Positions 35,110-45,697 of a stretch of DNA of 64,000 nucleotides are shown here, in pieces (position 1 is the stretch's first letter; each line of letters opens with the position of its first letter). The stretch is from positions 1-64,000 of the forward strand of contig JAZKJV010010129.1 of the NCBI GenBank assembly GCA_037367405.1, read 5' to 3'. Under the pieces are notes generated by a model. The model worked only from the letters and a program-made list of their open reading frames with translations. It did no database searches and had not been told where the DNA came from. The DNA is from Ottelia alismoides. Its lineage: Eukaryota > Streptophyta > Magnoliopsida > Alismatales > Hydrocharitaceae. Both the position numbers and the translations under genes were made by a program.

Positions 35110-37867
35110 TAATGAATCTGCGATTCATCATCTCAATGTCTTGATCTTAGCAAAATCCCTGAGTAAAATCTGAAATAAATGTACGTAAAATCAATAAATT
35201 AACGAAATAACTCTTGTAAATAAAACACAGTAATTATCATATATTAGATTATACAAAATAAATTAACAATAAAAAGCCGCAAAATTAAAGGAGTTTTTCA
35301 CCTGTAAATAGCCCAAAACTTCATATATTTTTAATAATTTCATTTCAATTCCTTTTTGGCTAATTCTTTCTCTAACTTGTTCATAACAATGTACATAAAA
35401 ATAAAAAAATACAAACTAAATTTCACCTCAAATAAATGCTCCTAGATCCCAAAGAGAAAAAGCCGTAAAGTCCAACTTTCCGGCCAATTCCTGCTCCGTA
35501 TAACTCCAAATTCACGAAACCCACTTTTAAAGTTCAAGTTAGAAAATTATCTATCCAATGGAAGGAGTTTCATTAAAATTGGAGCTCATTTGCAAAAGTT
35601 GGGTTTTGGGACCTTGATGTATATTGTATACTACGTAAATATTAATTCTTTCTTCATTTTTTATTTATCTTTCTTAATTACTATAAAAAAACCATAAGAA
35701 ATCATTGTTGTGTTGTATTTTGATTCTAGTATTTTATTCTATTTTTTGTTGTAAATATCTCTTCTTTAAAAGACAAAAAAATATATATAAATTAGAAAAG
35801 CAAACAAAAAAATTGTACATATTGTTTGTCTTCTTTTGTAAATTCTCCACTCTTTTTCTTCTCTTTATTTTTATTGTATTTTATAGCCTACTTTATTATT
35901 TATTTATTTATTTATTTCTTATTTTCTACAATAACTTCTCTTCTACCACCAACTTCCATTCAACTCCACCATTTTTAATAACCTCCAATCCACTCCATAT
36001 TCTTCATCCAACCTTCCATTCAACTCCACCAATAATACAACCTCCCATTCAACTCCACCACTTATCTAACCTCCATTTCTCTTCTCTTTGTATTCATCTC
36101 CACATCAACATTTTTCCCATCCACCATTCTAATAGAAAAAGGAGAGAGCTTGGAGTGTTTTGTTGGTGACAGCGGCGAAGCATCTTAATCAAGCGACGAC
36201 CTCCTTCAAGCGAGATCCATGGAGCTCTGCTCCGTATCACGAGTTCCCCATCAAGCTCGCGTTGCTTCTCCGATTTTTGTTTCGCTAATCGGATCGAGGC
36301 GACGACAGGAGTCCAGCATAGCTGCTCCGTAAATCCGGCGAAGATTCATGTAAGTATTTCTCTTCATTTCTCTTGTTGTTTTATTTTATCTAATATTTTA
36401 TTTCCTTGTTGTCTCATAACCATATCATTTTTCATCATCTTCCCCTTCATTCATCATCATCATCATCATCCACCTCCCTCGTACTCTTCCCCATTCCCTT
36501 TTACCACTTTTTGTATATCTGTTTCCAATTTAAAAAAACTAAAAAAATTAAAAAATCAAAATAAAAAAAACAGGCAGGGGAGCAGCGCGGCACAGCCCGC
36601 CTCGTCGCTGCCCCCCGTGCAGACACCTCCGCCTCCTCCTGCTCGCCACCTCCAGGCCGTCGCCACTTCTCCTCCGCCGTTCGCGCCTACCTACACAAGG
36701 AAGAAGAAGGTGCTTTCTTTGTTTATTTCTTTATTGAAAAAATGCATTTTTATTTTGTTAAGTTTATGTAATTACAAACACGTCCTTGTATATAGTTTAC
36801 GTTTATTTCTATTTTGCACGGATATCCCTGTGTTAATATTTTAATTTGGACTTCAATCTTGCATCTTTTTATTCAAGGAAGAATAGCATTATGTTGAGCA
36901 ACTCATTCTCTGTCATCTGAATATTTATTTATATTTTTGTGCGATATTATGAATTAACTAAAAATGTTCAACTGAAATATTGCATATTTTACCTTATTTG
37001 TGCTCTTAAATTCATATCTCACACATTGTTGCTTTAAAAATTCCACGAAAATTACATATCATGCCTTGAAATGTGTTGAATTAGTTTTTAAATATCTTTT
37101 TAATTGGAGTTGTCATGTGTCTTAAATAATTTGTAAAGTGATTTTAGTAAATGATTTTTAATTAAATCCACACATCATATTTTTGTGAAATTTCAACTCT
37201 CCGGGATTGTTCATCTAAATAGCTTCTTGAGATAATTCACACTTTGGCTAATTTGATAACATGGATTTATTAGGAATTAATTACTTGAGTCACTCTGTTT
37301 TCAGTAGAAAATCTATAAACAATTCATATTTTGTCGTAAAATCCAAAAAAATTACTATAGCTTCTTTGTATAATGTTTATGTTACAGTAAAAGTTTTATA
37401 ATTTTTGCTTACTGTTTGTGTGAAAAATTATGAAAAACCCCATTAAAAGTGTGCATTTTTAATTGTTGCATTATAACCCATAAAATTCCAAAAAAAGGTA
37501 TCTTGCATTCATCCTAGATTAGGATTCTAGAAAAAAATATAACTTGGCTAAATTGGACTTATTTTCTATTAAAATTAATTTGGCTAAGTTGTGTGCTTTC
37601 TTAGTGTCTTGATCCATCCACATTTGCATTTGCATTTGTTTTTACATTAAAAGAATTTAAAAAATTACCATTTGGAAATCTAAATCTTAATTTTTGAATT
37701 AACCCGACGTTGTTCCTTTACCTCCCTCTGTTCGACCCCGGACTTGCCCGGGATATAAATTAAAGCCGAGACACTCTTCACGGAGATCTTCTCTCAGTTC
37801 TGTCTGATTCGCTAAGTACACGTACTACAACGTGCCCAAATTAAAACACGTATTAAGCGACTCGTTA
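35110..37867 (+). mobile_element. 3' LTR of element IV
   Basis: It matches 23616-26369 throughout and differs mainly by substitutions and small indels. It starts TAATGAATCTGCGATTCATC and ends CGACTCGTTA, followed by GAGCA. The terminal TG and CA are both mutated to TA. It has the same short GC-rich block (36160-36350, 36575-36710) and the GTTCGACCCC plus CCGGACTTGCCCGG stem near 37730-37752. A CAT repeat lies at about 36449-36472. The ORF 35705-36169 is AT-rich and not conserved in the 5' LTR frame. Confidence 0.9.
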
Positions 37868-39030
37868 GAGCACCGAAATTCAAAAAGTTTATTAAGATAA
37901 AACCACATGATTCGAGAACACTTCTCAAATTGTTTCATCAAGATCACAAACGAGTAATTAGGATCACCTCTTGGAGCGTGTTTGCGATCGCTAATCTTTA
38001 AAGTAAGAGATTCTCCTATCTTAAGTTCGATCTCACATAGAAGCACTTGCGAGTGCGTAGATGACATGCGAAGCTTCCACAATCTGAGTTGATGATCCGA
38101 GGTTGGAATCTTTTGATTTCTCTCACGAAATACGGATCCTTCTTTAAGAGCAAGAAGCGCTAAAGAAGGTTGAGATCTACGAGCATTCGATCTTGTAGCA
38201 CAATGGCATTGTAATGACGGCAGGCTCTTCTCCAAAAACATGGTGGGTAGCCGTAATATTAAGAGAGAGAAGTTTGGACATGTATATGAGAATAACAGAG
38301 AGAGAGAGATTCATTTTTCTTGCAATTATGTATCTCTCTGTGTAGAAAAATGTTAGGTCTGCCCTTTCTTTTATATTATATTGGATAGTAGGGATGTACT
38401 CCTAGTTCAAATCAATGGTTGAGATTTGTTGCAACAATTTGCAATAAGAATTGAATGTAAAAGAAAATAAATATGTTGTAAATAATCTTACCATATTTAA
38501 TTTCAATTAAATAAATTGATTATCATGAACAGAGAAGGACTACAAAATCCACCTTCCATGTAAGGGGAAGAAGATAACGTCCTTCCCCATATGGAGCTTG
38601 GGCGTCATGCTCAAATTGGAGAGAGATTTTCTCTCTCCAATTAGCATATAATGTAATCTTGTTACATTAAATACTTATTCATGAAATTAATTGTCAAAAA
38701 TAATTCTGCAAATTATTTGTTATAATTACAAACAAAACCATTGATAATTGTAAATCAAATTCAATCACCCGATATAAAATGTAGATTGTATTTATAATTA
38801 ATTATCCCACTGAATCCAATTCACATCAATATTTAATTCATATATTCTATTTACAATTAAATCTCTCCAACATATTATAAATCACATTTATAAAATTTAT
38901 GGATAATAATATCCATATTAATCACATATTTAATAATTAAATCATATCTAATTATCATAGATAAATCTTCTTATGTGTTCAAATAATATGAATCGTATTT
39001 ACATTATTTATGATAATTAAATCACATTTA

Positions 39031-39035
39031 GTTAC
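39031..39035. repeat. Target site duplication GTTAC (partner 42688-42692)
   Basis: There is a perfect 5-base duplication at both ends of the solo LTR. The flanks are copia LTR sequence that is continuous in copy B near 54295. Confidence 0.92.
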
Positions 39036-39990
39036 TAATGAATACCCATTCATCACTCTTTATTCTTATATTTTAGCTACAAAAACCTTTGCAAATGCAT
39101 GTATATTCATGTAAATACAAATAATTATCAAAAGCATGCATTGTATAAAGTTTAATAATTAGCATGTTTTTGTGCAAAAATAAAAGAATAAAGAGTAAAA
39201 AGAAAAAGAGGGAAATATTTAGAATAAATATTGAGCAATCTAACCCAAGGGAGGGCTCAGCATGGGCCTGACCGCATAAAAACCAAAGTAGAGGGAGATA
39301 GGGACTCATGTGTGTAGATATTTTTGTAAATAAAATAAAAATATTTCCTCCCCAAAAATAGATTTGTAAATATTTGTATATTAAATATAAAAACAAGATA
39401 AAAATAGAAAAAAAAAGAAAACAAAAACATCACTCATGTAAATAGTCACCTTGTATATAGTCCACTCATCCCTATTTATTTAGCTTTATAAATAAATAAA
39501 ATTAATTTCCAAAAGTTTTGTAAATATTTTATATTGTATAGTGTAAATAAATAAAATAAATTAAAACAAAAACAAAATAAAAAGAACAAAATTAAAAAAA
39601 ACAAAAAAATACTATTGTAAATATACCATGTATATAAATGTACATATGTATTTATTTCACCTATGTATATAAATAATAAAAATATATTTTTATTCCTAAT
39701 TTTATGATATAAATAAATAAAATATAAAATTGGAATAAAATTGTATAAAAATAACAAATTAAAAATCAAAATTCAAAAAAAACCTATATATTGTATATAT
39801 ACCTATATATAGACCTACTATGTACATACTTATTTTTACTTTGAAAAATTAATTAAAAATCACAAAAAATAGAAAAAATTAAAAGAAAAATATTTCATGT
39901 TTTGACTTTTTAATAAATCGGCCATTTTCTAATTTTTATGGATTTTACAAGTATTTTCCACGTGGCCTTCACCCATTGGCCCTGGGGATT

Positions 39991-40008
39991 GTTGACCGCC
40001 AGGTCAAC
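39991..40008. promoter_or_regulatory. Inverted W-box palindrome
   Basis: GTTGACC-gcca-GGTCAAC, with 7-bp arms, lies 202 bases upstream of the TATA box. Confidence 0.65.
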
Positions 40009-40209
40009 TGCCCCCCCCAGGACCACTTCCCACGGGTTAGGCGCCCGACCCGACTTCCCCCTATTTTAGCGCCTAAACCCGATTCCCCCTCGCCTAAACC
40101 CCGGGTCCGATTCCTTCCTGATATATCCGACACCCTCGCCGGAGCCACCGCCTCGAGATCCGCGCTCCAGAATGCCCTACCCGCGCTCTTCTTCCCGGAC
40201 CCTCGACCG

Positions 40210-40216
40210 TATATAA
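40210..40216 (+). promoter_or_regulatory. TATA box of the solo LTR
   Basis: TATATAA sits in an otherwise GC-rich block and is followed by GCATCTTTGG about 25 bases later. This marks the likely U3/R border. Confidence 0.75.
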
Positions 40217-41339
40217 TCCCAGCTCCGCCACCTCCATTCGCATCTTTGGTCATTCGTTCCACCCCCCAGTGAGCTCCGTGCGTGCGTGAGAGTGACAGCT
40301 CACTCCAGGTGCTGTCGAAGCGAGGAGAGGGACCGTGTGCCACTGATCCGGCGAGTATCACCGCCGTGCTCCGCCCAGAGCCGGAGCTCGAGCCTCAGAG
40401 GTCGGCGCTCCTCGAGGCAAGGACCAGGAGCTACGCAAGCTTGCCCCCAGTCGATTCGTCCATCTAGGTATACCCAGTTCGCTTTCTCTTTCGCTAATTT
40501 TAGATTACCCCCAATCCGCTCCGCCGTCGTGTTTCGCCGATTCCGATCACGTCCGACCACCGTTCGACCATCGGGCTGTGCCATAGCCTTCGCCTTCTTC
40601 TCGCACACGTTCTGCACCCCTCCATCCAACCCAGCTCGTACAGGAGCTGGGATTCGAGCTCCTCCGTCCTCACCCTCGCCGGAGCTCGCCCATCTCGACC
40701 CTCCGACCACCTTCACCCCGCCTAACCGGGTCGAGGCAGTTTGCCCTCGACCCGCGAGCTGTCTGGTCTATTTTGCAGGTTCATCCAAGCCCATCTGAGG
40801 GCTTGGACCATTGGGTCCAGAAGCTTCACCTCCGCCGACCTCGCCGGAGCTCTCTGGAGCTCGGTTGGGTCATCGGAGAGTCCCACCTGACGCGGAGACC
40901 TACGCCGACCCTTCTCAGATCATCGGCGTCCTGCGAGGAGGCTCGGAGCGAGCGTACTGGGCCGGCGAAGTTCGTCGGCCACCTGTTCTTCCAGCACCTC
41001 CAGCATCCGTCCGATCAGCCTCCCGCTCCAGTCTTCATCTGAGCCATCCATTCCAGGGGCAACATCCACCGCCTGATCTTTGGAGGACTGATCCCAGCCG
41101 TCGATCCAGCGAGGTTTAGCCACCGACGTTCTCCACCGTTCGATCCTCCACGTAGCTACGCCTCCGCCGTTCGATCACCGCGAGGAGTCCAGTTTTGGAG
41201 CGCCAGCCGTCCTTCACCGTCAGATGCACCACGTGGCGCTCATCCAGCGGCTCCATTAATAAAAGGGTAATTTACCCTTAGGCCCTCCTTTTTATCGTAT
41301 TTAGTGTTTAGTCTTGTAAATATTTAGTTGAGTTGTTCA

Positions 41340-41740
41340 GTTTTTGGTAAAATTGCATAGAGGACCATGCACTTTACTTTCTTTGCATTTATGCCCCTGT
41401 GTATGGTGTAGCGCGTGCTTCGACACGTGGTTTTCTGGGCTTTTTGCATTTAATGCCTTGCAGTTCTGAGATGCTATGGATTGAATGAAAACTTTTGAGT
41501 ATTTGCATTTATACCCCTGTGAGTAGAATAATTGTGCATATGCGTTAATTTTTGGGTTATTTGCAAGACTAGCCCTCAGACTTTTGGTACTTGTTACCAA
41601 AAAATGTCCTAGGACTTAGTTTTTATCACATTTAGGTCCCTGAGTGCCCCAGGCACGCGCGTTGCACGTGTTTACCTGGGTATTTTGCACCGGACCCCCA
41701 GAACTCTTGGTATTTGCACTTAGGTCCCTGTGCGCAGTGC
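41340..41740 (+). repeat. Eight-unit TTTGCATTTAGGTCCCTG-like array
   Basis: Units lie near 41352, 41391, 41443, 41502, 41558, 41626, 41684 and 41713. The best forms are TTTGCATTTATACCCCTGTG and TTTGCACTTAGGTCCCTGTG. The sequence between units is not conserved. Confidence 0.65.
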
Positions 41741-42508
41741 CTCCTCTTTATTTTTGAATAAAATAGCAAACCTATTCCAAATCCAATGAAAATTGGACAC
41801 ATGGCTCCTGCCGTTGTGTAAAATTTTCTGGGATTTGTGGAGACATTTTTATGTTGATTTGATATTTTTAAAAATTCAAAAACACGTATTTTCTTTACTG
41901 TTTAACTTTGAAAATCACAAAAAAATATTAAAACTCATCTAAAAATTACAAAAAATTACCTACTGTTTGTTTGGGCTTGCTTGATTTTCTAGCCAATTTT
42001 GGCTATTTTTCATTATCTAAAACACCTAAAAATTGAAAAAAAACTAGAAAACTCATAAAAATTCTAATAAATAATTTGAAAATCCAAAAATAATAATTTA
42101 GGTGCCCAAATTTTCCTTGTTTCTTTCTCTATACAGGAAAATTACCTCCGGGCTTATTGGGGACTTTTAGATATTTTATCTAAGTCCCTCAAGCTCGGCT
42201 GGACAGTACCTTCTTTTTCATTCACTGTTTGATTTTTAGAAATTTAAGTAAACATCAGAAAATTCTCAAAAATTCACTAAAAACAGTAAAAATTATAAAA
42301 CACACAAAAATATTTTTCTGGAATTTTTGCTTGAGTTTTGATACATTAAATAAATAGTTGAATTGCTTGCTTTACTTGTTTCCCTTAATTTCTTAATTAA
42401 ATAAAAAAATCCAAAAAAAATATAAAAAGAATTAAAAACCACCAAAAACACCTTTTCTTCTCTTCTTGACTATTTCGTAGGCCGCAAGGCCATTTCGTGC
42501 TCCTTGTG

Positions 42509-42532
42509 TTCGACCCTGGTCGCTATACCAGG
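42509..42532 (+). other. GTTCGACC motif with stem-loop near the LTR 3' end
   Basis: GTTCGACC is followed by CCTGGT, a 6-base loop and ACCAGG. Compare 34518-34541 and 18078-18095. Confidence 0.6.
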
Positions 42533-43912
42533 TTAAAATAATAGCAAGACCGCTATTGAGTTGTAGTTGATGTTATTTGATATTGGTGGTCTGTTTTTTT
42601 TTCTTGATTGATCGAGTCCGAGTGATTGAGGTCGCGACGACCATTTAGTACCTTTACCTTAGTCGCTTGGGATTTTCTCGGTCATCAGTTACCCATTTAA
42701 CATTGCACGGATACATTATCAACAATTGAATTATTCTTGAATTCTTTCAAGAATAATGTGCTTTCTCTGCAGAAACTTGGAGACAAGGACAAGGCGACTG
42801 TACATTCTATGTATGGTGACTTGGATTGAGATCATATCTCAAATCCATATCTCAGGAAGCTATCATAGATGTCTGATTAAATCGAAAGGTAAATCCAATC
42901 TTCTTATTGCATCTGAATCATATTCAGATCAATGTTCAACAATTGGAATAAGTTTAGTTTATTGATCTATTGAGAAAAGTCACTAAAATCCAAATATGTT
43001 TCACCAGTCCCCCGGAATGGAAGTATCTGCTTATACAATTGTTTACGATCACATCACCCTCGAATACTCCTAATTCCCGTACATCCTGCATAGTGGAAGG
43101 CCTAGATTAAACCCGAAGTATTAGATCATATTTTAACTATCTTCTTCAGTATTTTATCATTAGGTTTCTCATCAGATCATTGGGAGTTGGTATTGATTAT
43201 ATACTTTCAAAAGCATATATCATACATATAAATTCTATCAAGCTTCCAAAGCAAGACGACCATGCCTGGAATTTGATCCCAATATCTCATGAGTGAGCTC
43301 GTATCTTCCGATCAAATAATGAACCTATATGATCCATTTGAGAGGTCATATTACTCATATACCCTCATATGCACACCAGCTCATCTATGTATACACATTT
43401 ATGAGATCATTAACTTATCGGTCTATTAAATGTACATACTCTGACATATAGTAAGACATCTGTCTTCGGTCAGAGGATGCGTGCATATATCGTGACAGTG
43501 TACGATATAGGTCTTGGTTATATTGTTCTCACTAAGTCAACTCTTTGACCTAACTTATCTAACACCTCTGAATCTTTATTCCTATGCAAAGGACATGCAT
43601 CAAGAGATTGGTTAGATATAAACCTTTATAGAAGAATTGTCATCTTCTTCTCAAGCGGAAGATCCTTCTTAACAATCATCTAATTATACTTGATGAGTCC
43701 TCGATCTAACTCTTTAGATATCATCAAGAACTTGCCTTTATGACTCAACATTTGAATCAACAGTTGTATGATCATTAAGATGGCCATGGTACATAACCCT
43801 AAGTGTGCTAAGGGAACTATTATGCAAATTAATTATTCTTTGTTTAAAATGGGAGAATGATTTGCAATAACATTTATTGCATCTGGCTCACCATGGGCTC
43901 GCATGTCCAACA

Positions 43913-45697
43913 ATCTCCCACTATCCCAAAGAGTCATCGATGAGGTAGTCTTTAAACCAACACTCATTTGCTAATAACAGTGCTCACCCACCAAAGAGTC
44001 GTCAATGATAAGCTATTTAAAAAAATAGCTTGGTAAGGTGACCAAACACTCTATTCCCGAGAGACTACGCCAAGATCTTTTACGGTACTTTCATATCTTC
44101 TAATAACAGTGCTCACATTCAATGCGAATGTTGCATCTTATGAAATCAATACTCAATCATGTTAAAGCAGTTATAGTATCTTTGACATTATAACTCGATA
44201 ATTCTTATAATTATTACAACCAATAAGAAGTTTCTATTATCCTTATTAGAACACTCTTATTCTTGGAGATCTCTTTCCCCTTGGACTAAAACATAGTCTC
44301 GAGCCTTATAAGACATATGTAAGTAAGACTTGTTAGATCATTCTTCATAAGTTAAGTTTTTAAATATAATACTTTTAGATCACTATCTCAAAAGTCTAGT
44401 TATCTTTCAAAGCATTGTCATTACTGAAATTAAGTTTTTATCTCTATAATAGGATGAGTAACAGTTTACTACTCCAACTGCATGGCATACATCTTGTTTT
44501 TGTACACATCCAGCATACACCAAGCTTCTCAAAACTAATGCACAAGGGCAAGACTCTTTAGCATCTGCATCATCAAACATTTTGACATGTTATCCCCTCA
44601 AATAGGTCAGTGCCATATCTTAAGGGAAAAAATCCTTCATCGAGTTTTCCCAAAATGGAATATGTCCAAGATGTACTACTAATGTAATGGTCCCATTGTC
44701 ATCTTCTCTTTACTTCTGAACAACTTCAAAACTAAGATCTAAGAGGTATCCTTGAAATCTGTCATCTCAAGATATGGAACAACCAAGTTATAAAAACACT
44801 TATTATTATCACCCTTATATCATCTCAAATGATTAGGATTTGTTTATCTACATTTAACATGATGAACACAATGACATTCCTACCAAACTTCACATGGTTC
44901 ATCAAGATTCTAACTAAAATCATAACCTTTTAAAATTTCATCAAATCTGATGTTCCAACTACGAGAAGCTTATTCGAATTCATAGATGGAGATCGTTAGC
45001 TTGCACATTTTGCCTTCCTCAACTGTGAAGCTCTGTGGCTACTTCATGTGAATATCCTCGTTGAGGTATTCATAGAGGGAATGCAATCTTGATTTCCATC
45101 TTGTAGATGTCATAGTCAAGTAGTGTAGATTTAGTTAACAATTTCCTGATGGGTTTAAGCATGGATACTGAAGAGCAAGTCTCATCGCAAGCGATGTCTT
45201 CTTTTTGTGTGTAGCTCTTGGCTACGAGCCGTGCTTTGAAGGTTTCTACCTTCTCGTCAGGCTCAATCTTTCTCTTGAAGATCCATTTGCACCTAATGTG
45301 TCTGACCCATATAGGTGGATCCTTGAGGTCTCATACGAAACAATTGTGAATGAAGTCTACTTTATACTTTACTACCATTAACCATCTTTCCATGTCATGA
45401 TGTTCAAAAGCTTCATCATATGAAGTTTGATCATTGTCAGATTACTCTAACACATGGAATCCATATCCTCTAGGTGATCTTACCACCCTCAAACTGATTT
45501 GAAGAGGTATGAGTGTTTCATCGTTAATTGTCCTTTTAGTTTCTGATTACAGGAACCTCACTATCCTCTTAGGACTCAATGAGTCCCTTTACTTCATTCT
45601 TATCTTGATTCTCAAGAAATTCATCCTCTTAGAACCGTGTTCTTAACGATGAATCTTGTAAAAATCTCAAGGTCATAAAGTAAGTATTCAATACCAT
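43913..45697 (-). pseudogene. Copia pol: reverse transcriptase and RNase H relic
   Basis: The minus strand carries decayed Ty1-copia pol. Readable pieces, in sense order: GRVVRSPRGYGFHVLE (near 45480), CKWIFKRKIEPDEKVETFKARLVAKSYTQ (45170-45310, the RT N-terminus; quoted here as two adjoining motifs), a CTRPDI-like piece (near 44480), then the polypurine tract AGTGGGAGAT (43913-43922) touching LTR A. Stops and indels occur throughout and no ORF reaches 100 codons. Copia order IN-RT-RH agrees with the integrase relic lying to the right of the nested LTR. The lineage looks like Tork/Angela, judged from memory of the motifs. Confidence 0.8.

Larger units (their letters stand above)
23616..37867 (+). 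mobile_element. Complete non-autonomous Athila-like element IV with nested solo LTR
   Basis: The element has LTRs of 2754 and 2758 bp, a primer site at 26372-26389, a polypurine tract at 35097-35109 and perfect GAGCA target duplications. Without the nested solo LTR (31385-34698) its internal region is about 5.4 kb. It holds a Tyr/Pro/Ser-rich ORF (27560-28498), a protease relic (about 28750-29130), an acidic Ser-rich ORF (29384-29836) and a long non-coding 3' region with hairpins. I found no reverse transcriptase, RNase H or integrase motif on either strand, so it would need a partner element. The two LTRs differ at roughly one site in ten in the stretches compared by eye, so it is old. Confidence 0.9.
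39036..42687 (+). mobile_element. Solo Athila-like LTR nested in copia LTR A, 3652 bp
   Basis: It starts TAATGAATACCCATTCATCA (second base mutated from G), ends CTCGGTCATCA and has perfect GTTAC duplications. It has no internal sequence. Parts in order: AT-rich U3, palindrome (39991-40008), TATATAA (40210-40216), a very GC-rich block (39955-41270), acceptor-like TATTTTGCAG (to 40778), an eight-unit motif array (41340-41740), AT-rich tail, and GTTCGACCC with its stem (42509-42532). Overlapping ORFs of up to 170 codons on both strands (39969-41123) reflect high GC and few stops. They show no domain and are not called genes. Confidence 0.93.
23521..43912 (-). mobile_element. 3' LTR (copy A) of a copia element, split by two insertions
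   Basis: Three pieces (23521-23615, 37873-39035, 42693-43912) read continuously against the uninterrupted copy B at 53040-55522. They sum to about 2478 bp against 2483 bp. In sense the LTR starts TGTTGGACATGC at 43912, directly after the polypurine tract AGTGGGAGAT (43913-43922), and ends near 23521. TATA-like TATAAAAG lies at 38368-38375. The plus-strand Athila element 23616-37867 and the solo LTR 39036-42687 interrupt it. The preceding GCGTT (23516-23520) resembles GTGTT (55523-55527) after LTR B, a possible target duplication with one C-to-T change at a CpG. Confidence 0.88.

Noticed and set aside
39969..41123. Overlapping ORFs of 60-170 codons on both strands in the solo LTR
   Set aside because: High GC leaves few stops. 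The aligned GC-rich blocks of related LTRs do not keep these frames.
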